In this document: positions 37,252 through 47,181 of the stretch, in pieces
Layout: each line of letters begins with the position of its first letter
Position numbering within the stretch: the first letter of the stretch is position 1
Origin: Phycisphaerae bacterium
GTDB lineage: Bacteria > Planctomycetota > Phycisphaerae > UBA1845
Assembly (NCBI GenBank): GCA_029260135.1
Contig: JAJDDV010000081.1
Location: 1 to 64,000, forward strand
DNA: 64,000 nt
Direction of reading: 5' to 3'
Notes under the pieces: generated by a model
What the model was told of the DNA's origin: nothing
Database searches by the model: none
Seen by the model: the letters and a program-made list of their open reading frames with translations, nothing else
Position numbers and translations under genes: made by a program

Positions 37252-38115
37252 CTAAGGCGCGTCGACCACCTGAATCTTGGGGCTGGACACCGTGTCGCTG
37301 GGAAGCGTGATAATCCGGTCGAGTTGTCCAAAGAGGACCGTGTCCTCTATGGATAGCCCCGAGTCGGTCACCGACACGCCAATCTCATATTCCCCCGCGG
37401 GGAGTCCGTCCGAAAGGAAGAAGCCGGCGCCGGTTGTACCATCGCCGGTGTCTATCGTGGTGCCCAGCAGCTCGGGCGAATCAGACCGCGAATCGCCCGG
37501 CGAGAAGTAGAACAGTCGCCAGTGAATGTCGCCGACCGGCACCCCGGTATCGAACGTGACCACGACGGGTGCCCCGGCTACCACCTCTGTCACGGCCTCG
37601 GCGGGCTGAACAAAGGAGGGCACCGGCAGGCTTTGAACCTCGATAACCCCGGTACTCTGGGTCGTCTGCACCTGGCCGTTGACTGTCAGCGAGAGTCCGA
37701 CCCGGAAGAATCCACCGCCCGACGCCGTCGGATCAAACTGGAACTGAAGGCTCTCTCCGGAAACGCGAAGATCCGTCGAGACGGCGACGCGATCGCCGAT
37801 CTCGATGGCATCCGGGCTGCTATTCTCGACCGGAACGAAGAAGCCCGAAAGCGACTCCGGCGTTCCCGTGACCGAGTACAGCACCGAAATGGGTGGATCC
37901 CCCGCGGACAGGGAAACGTTGCTCGTGTATCCGATGATCTGTGCGGAGACCGTCTCCGAGCCGTCAGGCGGCGTCGTGCCATTGTCGTCAGGGTCGGGAT
38001 CTGGGGTCGTGGTCGGGCAACCCGCCAGGAACACCGGAAAAACCGCTCCAAGAAGCAGGGCCAAGCGACGCCGACCCAATGCCGATTCAGAATCCAAGCG
38101 CTTTGTCACATTCAT
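37252..38115 (-). CDS. Hypothetical lipoprotein
   Basis: Lipobox FPVFLAGC followed by a P/D-rich linker (PTTTPDPDPDDNGTTPPDG) and a beta-rich region. Confidence 0.75.
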   Translation of the reverse strand: MNVTKRLDSESALGRRRLALLLGAVFPVFLAGCPTTTPDPDPDDNGTTPPDGSETVSAQIIGYTSNVSLSAGDPPISVLYSVTGTPESLSGFFVPVENSSPDAIEIGDRVAVSTDLRVSGESLQFQFDPTASGGGFFRVGLSLTVNGQVQTTQSTGVIEVQSLPVPSFVQPAEAVTEVVAGAPVVVTFDTGVPVGDIHWRLFYFSPGDSRSDSPELLGTTIDTGDGTTGAGFFLSDGLPAGEYEIGVSVTDSGLSIEDTVLFGQLDRIITLPSDTVSSPKIQVVDAP

Positions 38116-38369
38116 CGTGCTGACGACTCCAAAGTCCGGGTTTGCCTATCTCCTTATACCGACGAACCAAGCGACCGGTCAACCGAGCCGCCACCAAGGA
38201 TCGCCCCAGGTACTTCCGCCGCCCACCCTCCGGCCTCCGGCGTTAAGCATTGCCCGAACCGCATCGCCGGACCTAGAATGCGACTCGGCTCTCCGGCAGA
38301 TATCGACGCGACCGAAGTCGCGATGCCGTGACATGGTCCTTGCCCCCATACGACAACGCAGCCTGCCCG

Positions 38370-39719
38370 ATGTCCCCTGACGCAAAAGTGCCTGTGACCG
38401 GTCGAAACGTGCTCGTCGTGGGTCTGGGTCGCTTCGGCGGCGGGGTCGGCGTGACCCGATGGCTCGCCGCCGCCGGCGCATCCGTCACCGTAACGGACCA
38501 GGCCGACGCCGAGTCGCTGGCGGCATCGATCGATGCCGTGTCCGATGTCGATGTCACGCTCGAGCTGGGTGGGCATGATCTCCGCCTGCTCGATCACGCC
38601 GACCTCGTGGTCATCAATCCCGCTGTCGACAAACGACATTCTGAGCTATTTCAAACGATTCAACGCCGCGGCATCGAATGGACCACCGAGGCGAACCTCT
38701 TCTGCGAGCGATGCCCCGCCCCGGTCATCGCGGTCACGGGATCCTATGGTAAGAGCACGACAGCGGTCATGCTCGCCGGCGCGTTGGAACGCTGTCACCA
38801 GACAGCGGCCTACACCGGCGTATACCTCGGCGGCAATATCGGTCGATCGCTTCTCCCCGAGCTCGAGTCCATCGAGCCAACCGCCGTGGTCGTCATGGAA
38901 TTGTCCAGCGCGCAGCTCGAGGACATGCCTCGCATCAACTGGCATCCTTCGATCGCGGTCATCACGAGCCTGGCCCCGCACCATCTGGACCGATATGGCG
39001 CGTACGCCGACTACATCAACACCAAGCTCAACGTGCTCGGAACCGCGCCCGGTGCCCAGACCGTCATCGCCGGTCACCTCGAACCCGCGGCGGAACAGTT
39101 CCTTCAAGAACGCGCAGCCGATCGTGCGATTGCGCTCGTCCGCGCCGGGCAACCCCAGCCCCCCATCCAACTTCGCGTACCCGGTGCGCATAACCAAGCC
39201 AACGCCGACTGTGTGATGAGGGTCTGCCGACACCTGAACCTGGAGGAGTCGTCGGTTCGTGAGGCACTGGGCTCCTTCAGCGGCTTACCTCACCGCATGG
39301 AGCACGTACGCACACTCGACGGCGTCCGGTACTTTGACGACTCGAAATCCACGTCGCCCGCCAACACGATCACGGCCCTCGAATCCTGCGACGGCCCGGT
39401 TATCGCCATTGTCGGCGGACAGGACAAAAGCGAAGACCTCAGCGAGTGTGCAGTTGCACTGGCGCGGTCCTGTCGAACGATGATGACCGTCGGTGAATCG
39501 GGGCCGCGCTTGGCCGAATCCGTTCGGAGCCATTCTGTGAGGCACCCAGGCCTCGTGATTCAAGAGGCTGCCAGCGTGACGGCAGCTGTAAACCGAGTCC
39601 ATGAGATGGCAGCCCCCGGCGACATCGTTCTCCTCTCACCCGGTGCGCCGAGCTACGATGCTTACCCCAACTTCGTTGCGCGAGGGGAAGACTTCGCGCG
39701 CGCGGTTCGTGCGTTGTAG
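38370..39719 (+). CDS. murD: UDP-N-acetylmuramoylalanine--D-glutamate ligase (start uncertain)
   Basis: VLVVGLGRFGGGVGVTRWL; P-loop VTGSYGKSTTAVMLAGAL; LSSAQLEDM; ITSLAPHHLDRYGAYADYINTK; FSGLPHRMEHVRTLDGVRYFDDSKSTSPANTITAL. Confidence 0.93.
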   Translation: MSPDAKVPVTGRNVLVVGLGRFGGGVGVTRWLAAAGASVTVTDQADAESLAASIDAVSDVDVTLELGGHDLRLLDHADLVVINPAVDKRHSELFQTIQRRGIEWTTEANLFCERCPAPVIAVTGSYGKSTTAVMLAGALERCHQTAAYTGVYLGGNIGRSLLPELESIEPTAVVVMELSSAQLEDMPRINWHPSIAVITSLAPHHLDRYGAYADYINTKLNVLGTAPGAQTVIAGHLEPAAEQFLQERAADRAIALVRAGQPQPPIQLRVPGAHNQANADCVMRVCRHLNLEESSVREALGSFSGLPHRMEHVRTLDGVRYFDDSKSTSPANTITALESCDGPVIAIVGGQDKSEDLSECAVALARSCRTMMTVGESGPRLAESVRSHSVRHPGLVIQEAASVTAAVNRVHEMAAPGDIVLLSPGAPSYDAYPNFVARGEDFARAVRAL

Positions 39720-39747
39720 CAACAATCTCCCTGCCCACCGCGCCGGC

Positions 39748-41529
39748 TCATTTCTGATCGGCAAAGTCAATCGCGTCATTACAGAACCGGTCACGGCGCA
39801 GAAACGCCCGAAGGGCTTCGATGATGATACCACCCGCCGTTACGAGCAGCGCCGTTCCCACCACAAACAGCAGAATCCGATTCTGATTCCAGAATCCTAC
39901 CAGGTTTTGGATGAGCGCCGTCAACGTACTGACGAGCATGAAGACCATGGGAATGCCGGTGTACAACGGGTTGCGACCACGCTGATGGAGATAGAGCGAG
40001 GCAACGAGCAACGCCAGCCCGGCCAGAAGTTGATTCGTCGTGCCAAAGAGCGACCACAGAATCAGGCCCGCCGGCTTCATCTTTCCGGTTGCGGCGTCTG
40101 GAATCTCGTAGAACGCGAAGAACCCAATGGCCGCCACCGCAATTCCCGTCGCAAGAAATCGATTCTCCAGTAGCTTCAAGCGAACCGACGCCCCGATTTC
40201 CGATACGTTGAACCGCAGCAAGCGCGTGGCGGAATCAAGCGTCGTCAACGCAAACGAAACCACGACCACCGCGATAAACGCCGTCGCCAGATCGCGATCG
40301 ACACCCAGCGCACCGATAAACCGACTGCTTCCCTGAATGAACGCACCGAGCTTGGTGGCCAGGCTCGCCTGAATCGTCGCCCAGTCGGCATACGCGCTGT
40401 ACCAGGCGTCGCCGCTCTCGAACCCTGCGGTACACGCAAGGACCGCCAGAAGACCCAGGAGCGACTCTCCGATCATCCCGCCGAACGCCACGAACCGCGC
40501 GTCGGTTTCGCGGTCGATCTGTTTCGCCGTCGTTCCCGACGAGACCAGTGAGTGAAACCCGCTGGCGGCACCGCACGCAATAATGATGAAAACGAACGGG
40601 AACATCGACGGCGCACCGGTCGGATGAGGATTGATCGCCGGGGCAACAAACGTCGGCCCGAGAACGAAGAACCCGCCGTACGTCGCCAGCAAACCCAAGT
40701 AGAGCAGCAGCGAATTCAGAAAGTCGCGTGCCTGAAGAAGACTCCACACCGGAAGTACCGACGCCAGGAACGCGTAGCCGAGCAGGATCCACGTCCAACC
40801 GGTCGGGTGGGGCCACTGCGCCGGATCGAGCCCCAGTGTCGGCCATCGTGTGCCCAACCATACAAACAACAGCATCAGCACGAACCCGACCAACGTGGTA
40901 CGACCCAGCGGGAAACTCCGCTTGTACAGCAGGTATCCCATGATCATCGCCAGAATCATGAGCGACCCCGACGGCAGAACCGCCGAGGGAAACGACGTCG
41001 TCGCCGCCGCCAGATTGTTCGGATCAAAGTCGGGACCGACCTGAAACAACCGCGCGATGATGTAAACGAACACGCCCATCGCCAGTGCGACGCCGAAGAA
41101 AATGAGCGCCAGAAACAGCAGCTTGGCACGAGGACCGATGACACCCTCGGCCACCTTGCCGATCGACAGACCCTTGGCTCGCATGGACACGACCAAGGCG
41201 CTGAAGTCGTGTACGCACCCGACGAGCACAGCCCCCAAAACCACCCACAGCATGGCCGGAACCCACCCCCAAATCACCGCCACCGCAGGACCCAGCATCG
41301 GCGCCAGCCCCGTGATGGAGGCGTAATGGTGCCCGAACAAGACGAAACGGTTCGTCGGGAGGTAGTCGATACCGTCGCGCAACGTGTGAGCCGGCGTCAC
41401 CCGATTCGCGTCCAGCCGAAACAACCTTGTCGCAAGGAACCGCCCGTAGAGCAGATAGCCCAGCGCGTAGAGAATGAAACAACCAACGACCGCCACCAGT
41501 GGATTCATCGCGGAGAATTGTAGAGCCAA
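39748..41529 (-). CDS. cstA: Carbon starvation protein CstA family transporter
   Basis: Polytopic; RFVLFGHHYASITGLAPMLGPAVAVIWGWVPAMLWVVLGAVLVGCVHDFSALVVSMRAKGLSIG; GFHSLVSSGTTAKQI. Confidence 0.93.
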   Translation of the reverse strand: MALQFSAMNPLVAVVGCFILYALGYLLYGRFLATRLFRLDANRVTPAHTLRDGIDYLPTNRFVLFGHHYASITGLAPMLGPAVAVIWGWVPAMLWVVLGAVLVGCVHDFSALVVSMRAKGLSIGKVAEGVIGPRAKLLFLALIFFGVALAMGVFVYIIARLFQVGPDFDPNNLAAATTSFPSAVLPSGSLMILAMIMGYLLYKRSFPLGRTTLVGFVLMLLFVWLGTRWPTLGLDPAQWPHPTGWTWILLGYAFLASVLPVWSLLQARDFLNSLLLYLGLLATYGGFFVLGPTFVAPAINPHPTGAPSMFPFVFIIIACGAASGFHSLVSSGTTAKQIDRETDARFVAFGGMIGESLLGLLAVLACTAGFESGDAWYSAYADWATIQASLATKLGAFIQGSSRFIGALGVDRDLATAFIAVVVVSFALTTLDSATRLLRFNVSEIGASVRLKLLENRFLATGIAVAAIGFFAFYEIPDAATGKMKPAGLILWSLFGTTNQLLAGLALLVASLYLHQRGRNPLYTGIPMVFMLVSTLTALIQNLVGFWNQNRILLFVVGTALLVTAGGIIIEALRAFLRRDRFCNDAIDFADQK

Positions 41530-41700
41530 GACCGGCGATTGTCAGCGCACTCGCAATGACCCAATCGCTTGGGCGTTGTCGCTGTGCTCCGGCGGGTGCG
41601 CTTGTCAACGGGACGTCTTTCGGGTATTGGCACCGTCCGGAACACAACGCCGTCGCCGATGCGGATTGATGAGCTTGACGCTATCCACCCGCCGGTTCGC

Positions 41701-41774
41701 GCGCTCGTAGCTCAGTCGGATAGAGCACCGGTTTCCTAAACCGGGGGTCGCAGGTTCGAATCCTGCCGGGCGCA
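41701..41774 (+). tRNA. tRNA-Arg (anticodon CCT)
   Basis: GCGCTCG...CGGGCGC acceptor stem; CCGGT-TTCCTAA-ACCGG anticodon arm; T-arm GCAGG-TTCGAAT-CCTGC. Confidence 0.95.
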
Positions 41775-41948
41775 TTCACTTCTCACGCCAGAAAAATGAA
41801 GACCCTGCAACGTAGCGCCGCAGCTACACAATCTGACAACATCATCGATCCACACGTCCAAGACACATCTCGATGGCTCGTGCCGCGGTCCAGTTTGCAT
41901 CGCCGACAAACACACCCTACCTTTCAGAAAACTGTGGAGACCAAGCCC

Positions 41949-43451
41949 ATGCGACGATCCTCTCGCTTCCTGACCGCGGCCGCCCTCGTCACAGCCTGCC
42001 ATCCCATGGGGGCGGTGGCATCCGACCTTTGGCACGACCTTCAACAAGGCCCCCACGGCGTCGGCTTCCAATGGATTCAGACGGAAGATCCATCGAGGAC
42101 GTTTCAAGGAAATGGACGCCCCATCAAGATCTACCTCTGGTATCCGACCGCCCAAAGCGACCGCCCGTCCATGCGCTTCCGAGACTACGTCGGCGTCACG
42201 GCGTTGGACTACGGCCCCGATTCCAGGGTGAAGATCGGTTCCGAGCGAATGGAACCGTCACTGCCCATCGCCGCTGCACTCTCTGAGCAAGGCGTCGCGC
42301 GCGTGATGGACATGACCCTGCGCGCCGTTCGCGAGGCGACACCCACCGACCAGAAATCTCCGCTCATCGTCTTTGGTCAGGGCATCGATTTCGAGTCGCC
42401 CGTCACGCACGTCGTTCTTTGCGAGTACCTCGCCAGCCACGGATTCGTCGTGGCGACCAACCCTTTGCTCGGCGTTCACTCGCGCCTGTCCGGGGTGGAT
42501 GTCCTCGGTATCGAGGCGCAGGTCCGGGACCTGGAGTTCACCTGGGGATGGGCTCGCCAACGGCCCTTCGTCGACGGAGCCCGAACCGGACTGGCTGGTT
42601 TCGATCTCGGCGGAATGTCCACGCTTCTCATGCAAATGAGAAACCCCCAGGTCAAAGCCCTGGCCACACTCGATTCCGGAATTCTGTTCGGAGCCAGTCC
42701 GGGCGTTCCCCATGCATCACCGGACTACGATCCCAGCCGCTTGCGCGTACCGTGGCTTCACATGATCTCGGCCAGCTATATCCGCCGAGACCTGCCCGAC
42801 CTGGACACCCGATCCCTCTTCGCCAAAGCGAAATACTCCGATTCCTACCTCGTCTGGATCGATGACGTCGAACATCCTAACTTTACCGGCTACTCGATGA
42901 TGGACCTCGACCGACCGCTCCGTCATTGGCGACCGTTCAGCAAGAACGCCAAACCGGCCTACGAAACCGTCTGCCGCTATGTCCGAAACTTCTTCGACGC
43001 CCACCTCAAATCAGATCCGTCCGCGCGGACCTTTCTCGAAAAAGACCCCAAGGACCATGCGCCACCCGGCGTCACACTCTATCTGAAGAAGAAGAAAGGC
43101 GCCTCGTCCGTTCCGCCCACCGTCGACGACCTGCTCAACACCTTCTTCGAGAATGGGCTGCAGGCGGCGCTCATCCACGCGAAGTCCCACCCGGCCGATG
43201 AAGGGATCATCAACCTGGCCGCGTACAAACTCCTCCGCTGGGGAGACCTGGCCTCGGCACTGGAACTGTTTAAGCTCAACGCCAGCCTCTATCCCGAATC
43301 GTCCAACGTCCACGACAGCCTCGGCGACGGCCACGCCGAAAGAGGCGAAATCGATGCCGCGATGCAAGCCTACAAGAAGGCCGTGGTGCTAGACCCCAAG
43401 GCCCAACATTCCAAGCGGAAACTCGACCGGCTCGAAGGCCGCCTAAGGTAG
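41949..43451 (+). CDS. Secreted alpha/beta-hydrolase-like protein with C-terminal TPR-like repeats
   Basis: Signal peptide MRRSSRFLTAAALVTACHPMGAVASD; PLIVFGQG, LASHGFVVATNPL, TGLAGFDLGGMSTLLM; C-terminal NVHDSLGDGHAERGEIDAAMQAYKKAVVLDPKA. Confidence 0.75.
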   Translation: MRRSSRFLTAAALVTACHPMGAVASDLWHDLQQGPHGVGFQWIQTEDPSRTFQGNGRPIKIYLWYPTAQSDRPSMRFRDYVGVTALDYGPDSRVKIGSERMEPSLPIAAALSEQGVARVMDMTLRAVREATPTDQKSPLIVFGQGIDFESPVTHVVLCEYLASHGFVVATNPLLGVHSRLSGVDVLGIEAQVRDLEFTWGWARQRPFVDGARTGLAGFDLGGMSTLLMQMRNPQVKALATLDSGILFGASPGVPHASPDYDPSRLRVPWLHMISASYIRRDLPDLDTRSLFAKAKYSDSYLVWIDDVEHPNFTGYSMMDLDRPLRHWRPFSKNAKPAYETVCRYVRNFFDAHLKSDPSARTFLEKDPKDHAPPGVTLYLKKKKGASSVPPTVDDLLNTFFENGLQAALIHAKSHPADEGIINLAAYKLLRWGDLASALELFKLNASLYPESSNVHDSLGDGHAERGEIDAAMQAYKKAVVLDPKAQHSKRKLDRLEGRLR

Positions 43452-43509
43452 TCGCCCGATTCGCGACGTGCTTGTCAACGCGGCCCCAACGCCCAACTGG
43501 CGTCGACCA

Positions 43510-44031
43510 CTACCCATTGACCCTGGATTGTGCCACGAGCGGTGAATCACGGTCGCTCCGCCGCCGCTGATACGCCGCCAGCGTTTCCGTCACCAAAGCT
43601 GCGTTCCGCCCGATGATCCCGAACTCCAACCAGAGGACGGCGAAATGAGCGATCAGCGTCGCGCACGTGGCCAACAAATGCCAGGTATGACCCTCACCGC
43701 TGCGGAACACCTCCGCCCCCGTAGCGATCACCGTCACCATCAAAACGATCAGCATTCCCAGGCAACGCATCCACGCTTTCTTGAGCGACTTGGACCTCTC
43801 AATCGGCTCCATCTCCATCCGCCCCAGATGCACGGCCTGTACGATCATCTTCCCCGTTACGGTCAGATACGTGAAGCAGACGACCTGAATCAGGCAGCTC
43901 AGAAGAAGCGTGAGAACCGCGAGCAGAACGTGACGATCCGGCCCCAACGCCACCGCGAACAACCCCGCGGCAGCACTTCCCAGCAGGAGGAGCAATTGGG
44001 AAACAGCCAAACTGACGAAGATGCGGGGCAT
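43510..44031 (-). CDS. Hypothetical multi-TM membrane protein
   Basis: 173 aa with four hydrophobic stretches. Confidence 0.7.
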   Translation of the reverse strand: MPRIFVSLAVSQLLLLLGSAAAGLFAVALGPDRHVLLAVLTLLLSCLIQVVCFTYLTVTGKMIVQAVHLGRMEMEPIERSKSLKKAWMRCLGMLIVLMVTVIATGAEVFRSGEGHTWHLLATCATLIAHFAVLWLEFGIIGRNAALVTETLAAYQRRRSDRDSPLVAQSRVNG

Positions 44032-44096
44032 GGATTCGCATGAACGGACCGACGACGAAGTCGGGTGCGAGGCTTGAGACGGACCCCGCGGCGCCC

Positions 44097-44931
44097 CTAT
44101 CCGCCCGTGCTCGATCCGGGTGCCCTTCCCGCGCTGCTCAACTCACGTACGCGCCGAGCCGCGTGTCGAACATTGCTCGGGTGATCCGTCTCGTGCTCGA
44201 TGACCTTCTGATACAGCTCCAAGGAGCGCGCCCGGTCGTGCAAACGCTCGTCATATACCACGGCCGCCTGAAACCGCGCCGGGTGGGGCGTGCTGGGATC
44301 CCATGTAAACGCCCGCTCGTACCATCGCACAGCGAGCTGCTCCTGACCCTTCAGATAGGCGCTGTGGATTTCCCCCAAGTAAAACGCCGCGTCATCGACC
44401 TTGTCGCTCGTGCCGTACTGGTCGATCAACTGGCGAAACACACGCCCGGCTTCGACCATCCGATCCGTTCGGTAGACCGCCGGAACGCCATGACCGCCGC
44501 GGCGCATCAAGTCCAGCCCCTTCAAATACAGCGCATCCGCCTCCGGAACCGACGCGTCCGATCGAATCGCCTCGGTCGGAACTTCCGCGTCAAGGAGATA
44601 CAGAAACTGCTTGACTCTCCCCAGACCGCCCAGTTCAAACGACGCCCATTCCGCCTTCGCCGCATAGCCCTTTGTGACGTAATAGTCCCGAAGCTGATGG
44701 AGCAACCGGTGATACTGGCTCCGATGCGAGACCAGCGCCTCCACGAGGTCCACCTCGCCCGCGTCAAGCTGGATCAGGTCGATCCCCGTCAGCGTCTCAG
44801 GATAGACCACCGTCGGCCCATCGGGCCCGCCCAGTTTCGCCACGCGACCGCTCGAGTCGCATCCGGCGGCCGACAGACCGAAGACCAAACATCCGACCGC
44901 AACACCGCCGCCTATCGTTATGCGCACCATG
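44097..44931 (-). CDS. TPR-like lipoprotein
   Basis: MVRITIGGGVAVGCLVFGLSAAGCDSSG lipobox; AVRWYERAFTWDPSTPHPARFQAAVVYDERLHDRARSLELYQKVIE; GGGGATG RBS-like sequence. Confidence 0.7.
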
Positions 44932-44943
44932 ACATCCCCTTGC

Positions 44944-45678
44944 CTACCACTGCGCCTCTTCAAACGCACCCAACCGCGGCGCAGCCTTTGCCGGTCGGGC
45001 TTTGAGAATCGCATTCGCCAACACCATATCCGACTTCATCGTGACTTTCAGGTTTGTGCGGTCGGATTTCACAATGGAGACGGCGTGTCCCGACATCTCA
45101 ACCACCTGAGCATCGTCGGTCGTCTCACCCGCCCCGTCACCGAGGCGTTTGTACGCATCGACCAGAACATCCTTCCGAAACACCTGCGGGGTCTGTGCCT
45201 CATACAATCCGGCTCTGGACGCTGTCGTCTCAATCACGCCCGCGTCACTCACGCGCTTGATCGTACCCGTAAGGGGCGACGCGAGAATGGCCGCACCCGT
45301 CTTCACCGCCTCGGCAAAAACGCGATCGATCATCTCCGCGGTCACGCACGGGCGTGCGGCGTCGTGAACGGCGACATAGGACGCATCGTCCGACACCACC
45401 TTCAGCGCCGCCGCCACCGTATCGCTGCGCCGCGCGCCACCCTCCACCAGTTTGACGCCCATAAACCCGAGATTCGCACCGTAGGACGACTTCATCTCGC
45501 CCATATCCTCCGGCGCCACCGCGAGAATGGTCTGACACACATCCTTCCGGCCGATGAAGTGCTCGACCGATCGCAGAAAGACAGGACGACCGTCAAGCTT
45601 CGCGAACGTCTTCTTCTCCGCGCCGCCGAACCGTTCCGCCTTCCCCGCCGCCGGAATCACCACTGCAAACTTCGACAT
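44944..45678 (-). CDS. ispD: 2-C-methyl-D-erythritol 4-phosphate cytidylyltransferase
   Basis: MSKFAVVIPAAGKAERFGGAEKKTFAKLDGRPVFLRSVEHF...YVAVHDAARPCVTAEMIDRV. Confidence 0.92.
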   Translation of the reverse strand: MSKFAVVIPAAGKAERFGGAEKKTFAKLDGRPVFLRSVEHFIGRKDVCQTILAVAPEDMGEMKSSYGANLGFMGVKLVEGGARRSDTVAAALKVVSDDASYVAVHDAARPCVTAEMIDRVFAEAVKTGAAILASPLTGTIKRVSDAGVIETTASRAGLYEAQTPQVFRKDVLVDAYKRLGDGAGETTDDAQVVEMSGHAVSIVKSDRTNLKVTMKSDMVLANAILKARPAKAAPRLGAFEEAQW

Positions 45679-45742
45679 CCTCTCGCTCTCTCCGCCCGAC
45701 GCTTTACAACGCCGTACACCGCCAAACCGACCCGATGATCGC

Positions 45743-46885
45743 TCAAACCTTCTGGTGCCGGCGACGCTCGTTGGAAGCCGCACCCTCCGCCCGCCCGAAG
45801 ATCATCCGACCGGCCGACGTCTGAAGAACGCTCGTCACCGTGAGCGTCACAATATCGCCCACACGCTCCCGCGCTCCTTCCGCAACAACCATCGTTCCGT
45901 CATCGAGATACCCGACACCCTGGCCCGATTCCTCACCCGGCCGGATCACCTTTACCTGCAGCGGTTCACCCGGCAACACGACCGGCTTCAGCGCATTCGC
46001 AAGGTCGTTGATGTTGATCACCGTCACACCGCGAAGTTTCGCGATCTTGTTCAGGTTGTAGTCATTCGTGGCGACCTTACCGCCGAGCTGCAAAGCCAGA
46101 TCCACCAGCATCTCGTCGACGCCCGCATCCGCAGCCGCGCGGTCGGGAACAACGTCGAGGATATTGATGTCCACGTTCTCGTTGCCCTGAAGCTTGTTGA
46201 GCATATCCAGCCCGCGGCGTCCGCGACTTCGCTTCAACTTGTCCGAACTGTCCGCAATCGTCTGGAGTTCTTGGAGCACGAAGCGAGGAATGATCAACTC
46301 CGCCGCAATCAAATGTGTATTCGCGATGTCGGCGATACGACCGTCAACGATGACCGACGTATCCAGAACCAGCGGCTGGCTGCCCTTCGTCTCCTTCGAG
46401 AACTCGACATACGGAACCACGAATCGCACGTCGTCCTTCGTCTGCAAAACGAAGCTCACCGCCAGGTAGCAGCAGACGACACCAATACCTAGCTTCAGCG
46501 CACCGACCATCGAAACCTGCGTCGCCGTCAACGACCCTGGGACGTTCGTCCCACCCACCAGATCGATGATCAACGCCAGCCCGTACGCGACGACCATGCC
46601 CACCATGAGCCCGAAAAAGACGCCGGAGATCGCCGCCAGCGACTTGCGCGGCACAAAGAACACGTCCACCGCAATCACCACGACCGCCGCCACCATGAAG
46701 GCTAGCATGATCAGACTACCATGCTCGGACAAACGGCTCGCGTCCGAAAAATCAGGCGAACTCAGCTCCGACGCCAGGCTCCAGCCGACGGCACCCAGCG
46801 CCAGGATGAACACCATGCGCAAAACGGTGAGAAACAGCGTCCCGGCCAGGGCGCTTCCATGCGGTGGTGAACCTTGGATACTCAT
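45743..46885 (-). CDS. PIN/TRAM-domain membrane protein (YacL-type)
   Basis: Four TM helices, then LVLDTSVIVDGRIADIANTHLIAAELIIPRFVLQELQTIADSSDKLKRSRGRRGLDMLNKLQ...VATNDYNLNKIAKLRGVTVININDLANALKPVVLPGE; C-terminal TRAM. Confidence 0.9.
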   Translation of the reverse strand: MSIQGSPPHGSALAGTLFLTVLRMVFILALGAVGWSLASELSSPDFSDASRLSEHGSLIMLAFMVAAVVVIAVDVFFVPRKSLAAISGVFFGLMVGMVVAYGLALIIDLVGGTNVPGSLTATQVSMVGALKLGIGVVCCYLAVSFVLQTKDDVRFVVPYVEFSKETKGSQPLVLDTSVIVDGRIADIANTHLIAAELIIPRFVLQELQTIADSSDKLKRSRGRRGLDMLNKLQGNENVDINILDVVPDRAAADAGVDEMLVDLALQLGGKVATNDYNLNKIAKLRGVTVININDLANALKPVVLPGEPLQVKVIRPGEESGQGVGYLDDGTMVVAEGARERVGDIVTLTVTSVLQTSAGRMIFGRAEGAASNERRRHQKV

Positions 46886-47181
46886 AGCCATCATAGTATA
46901 CGCACGATGCAGGTCCGACAAAAGACGTCTTCGCGCGGAATCGGCCTTTCCCGCATCCAAATCGGCCTTTCTGATCCACCGCCCCAACGCTATCATCGCC
47001 CTGACCCCGCGCAACGCCGCGGGGCGACGCCCATCCGACGCTTGTCGGAGGCGACGACCATCTTCGACAACGCGCTGAGCGGTCCCGCCGCAAAGAATGC
47101 AGCTTCTCGATGCGGTCGCTGCCCGCGGGGCCTTTCGCCGGCGCCACGCAGCGACGCGGGCGGTGTCCACCGGAACAGGGA

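Noticed and set aside
40552-41523. 323-aa plus-strand ORF opposite cstA
   Set aside because: Q/R/H/P-rich shadow of a conserved transporter gene.
41736-42155. 139-aa minus-strand ORF ending CARQDSNLRPPV
   Set aside because: The tail is the well-known spurious translation of a tRNA gene (tRNA-Arg at 41701-41774); no independent coding support.
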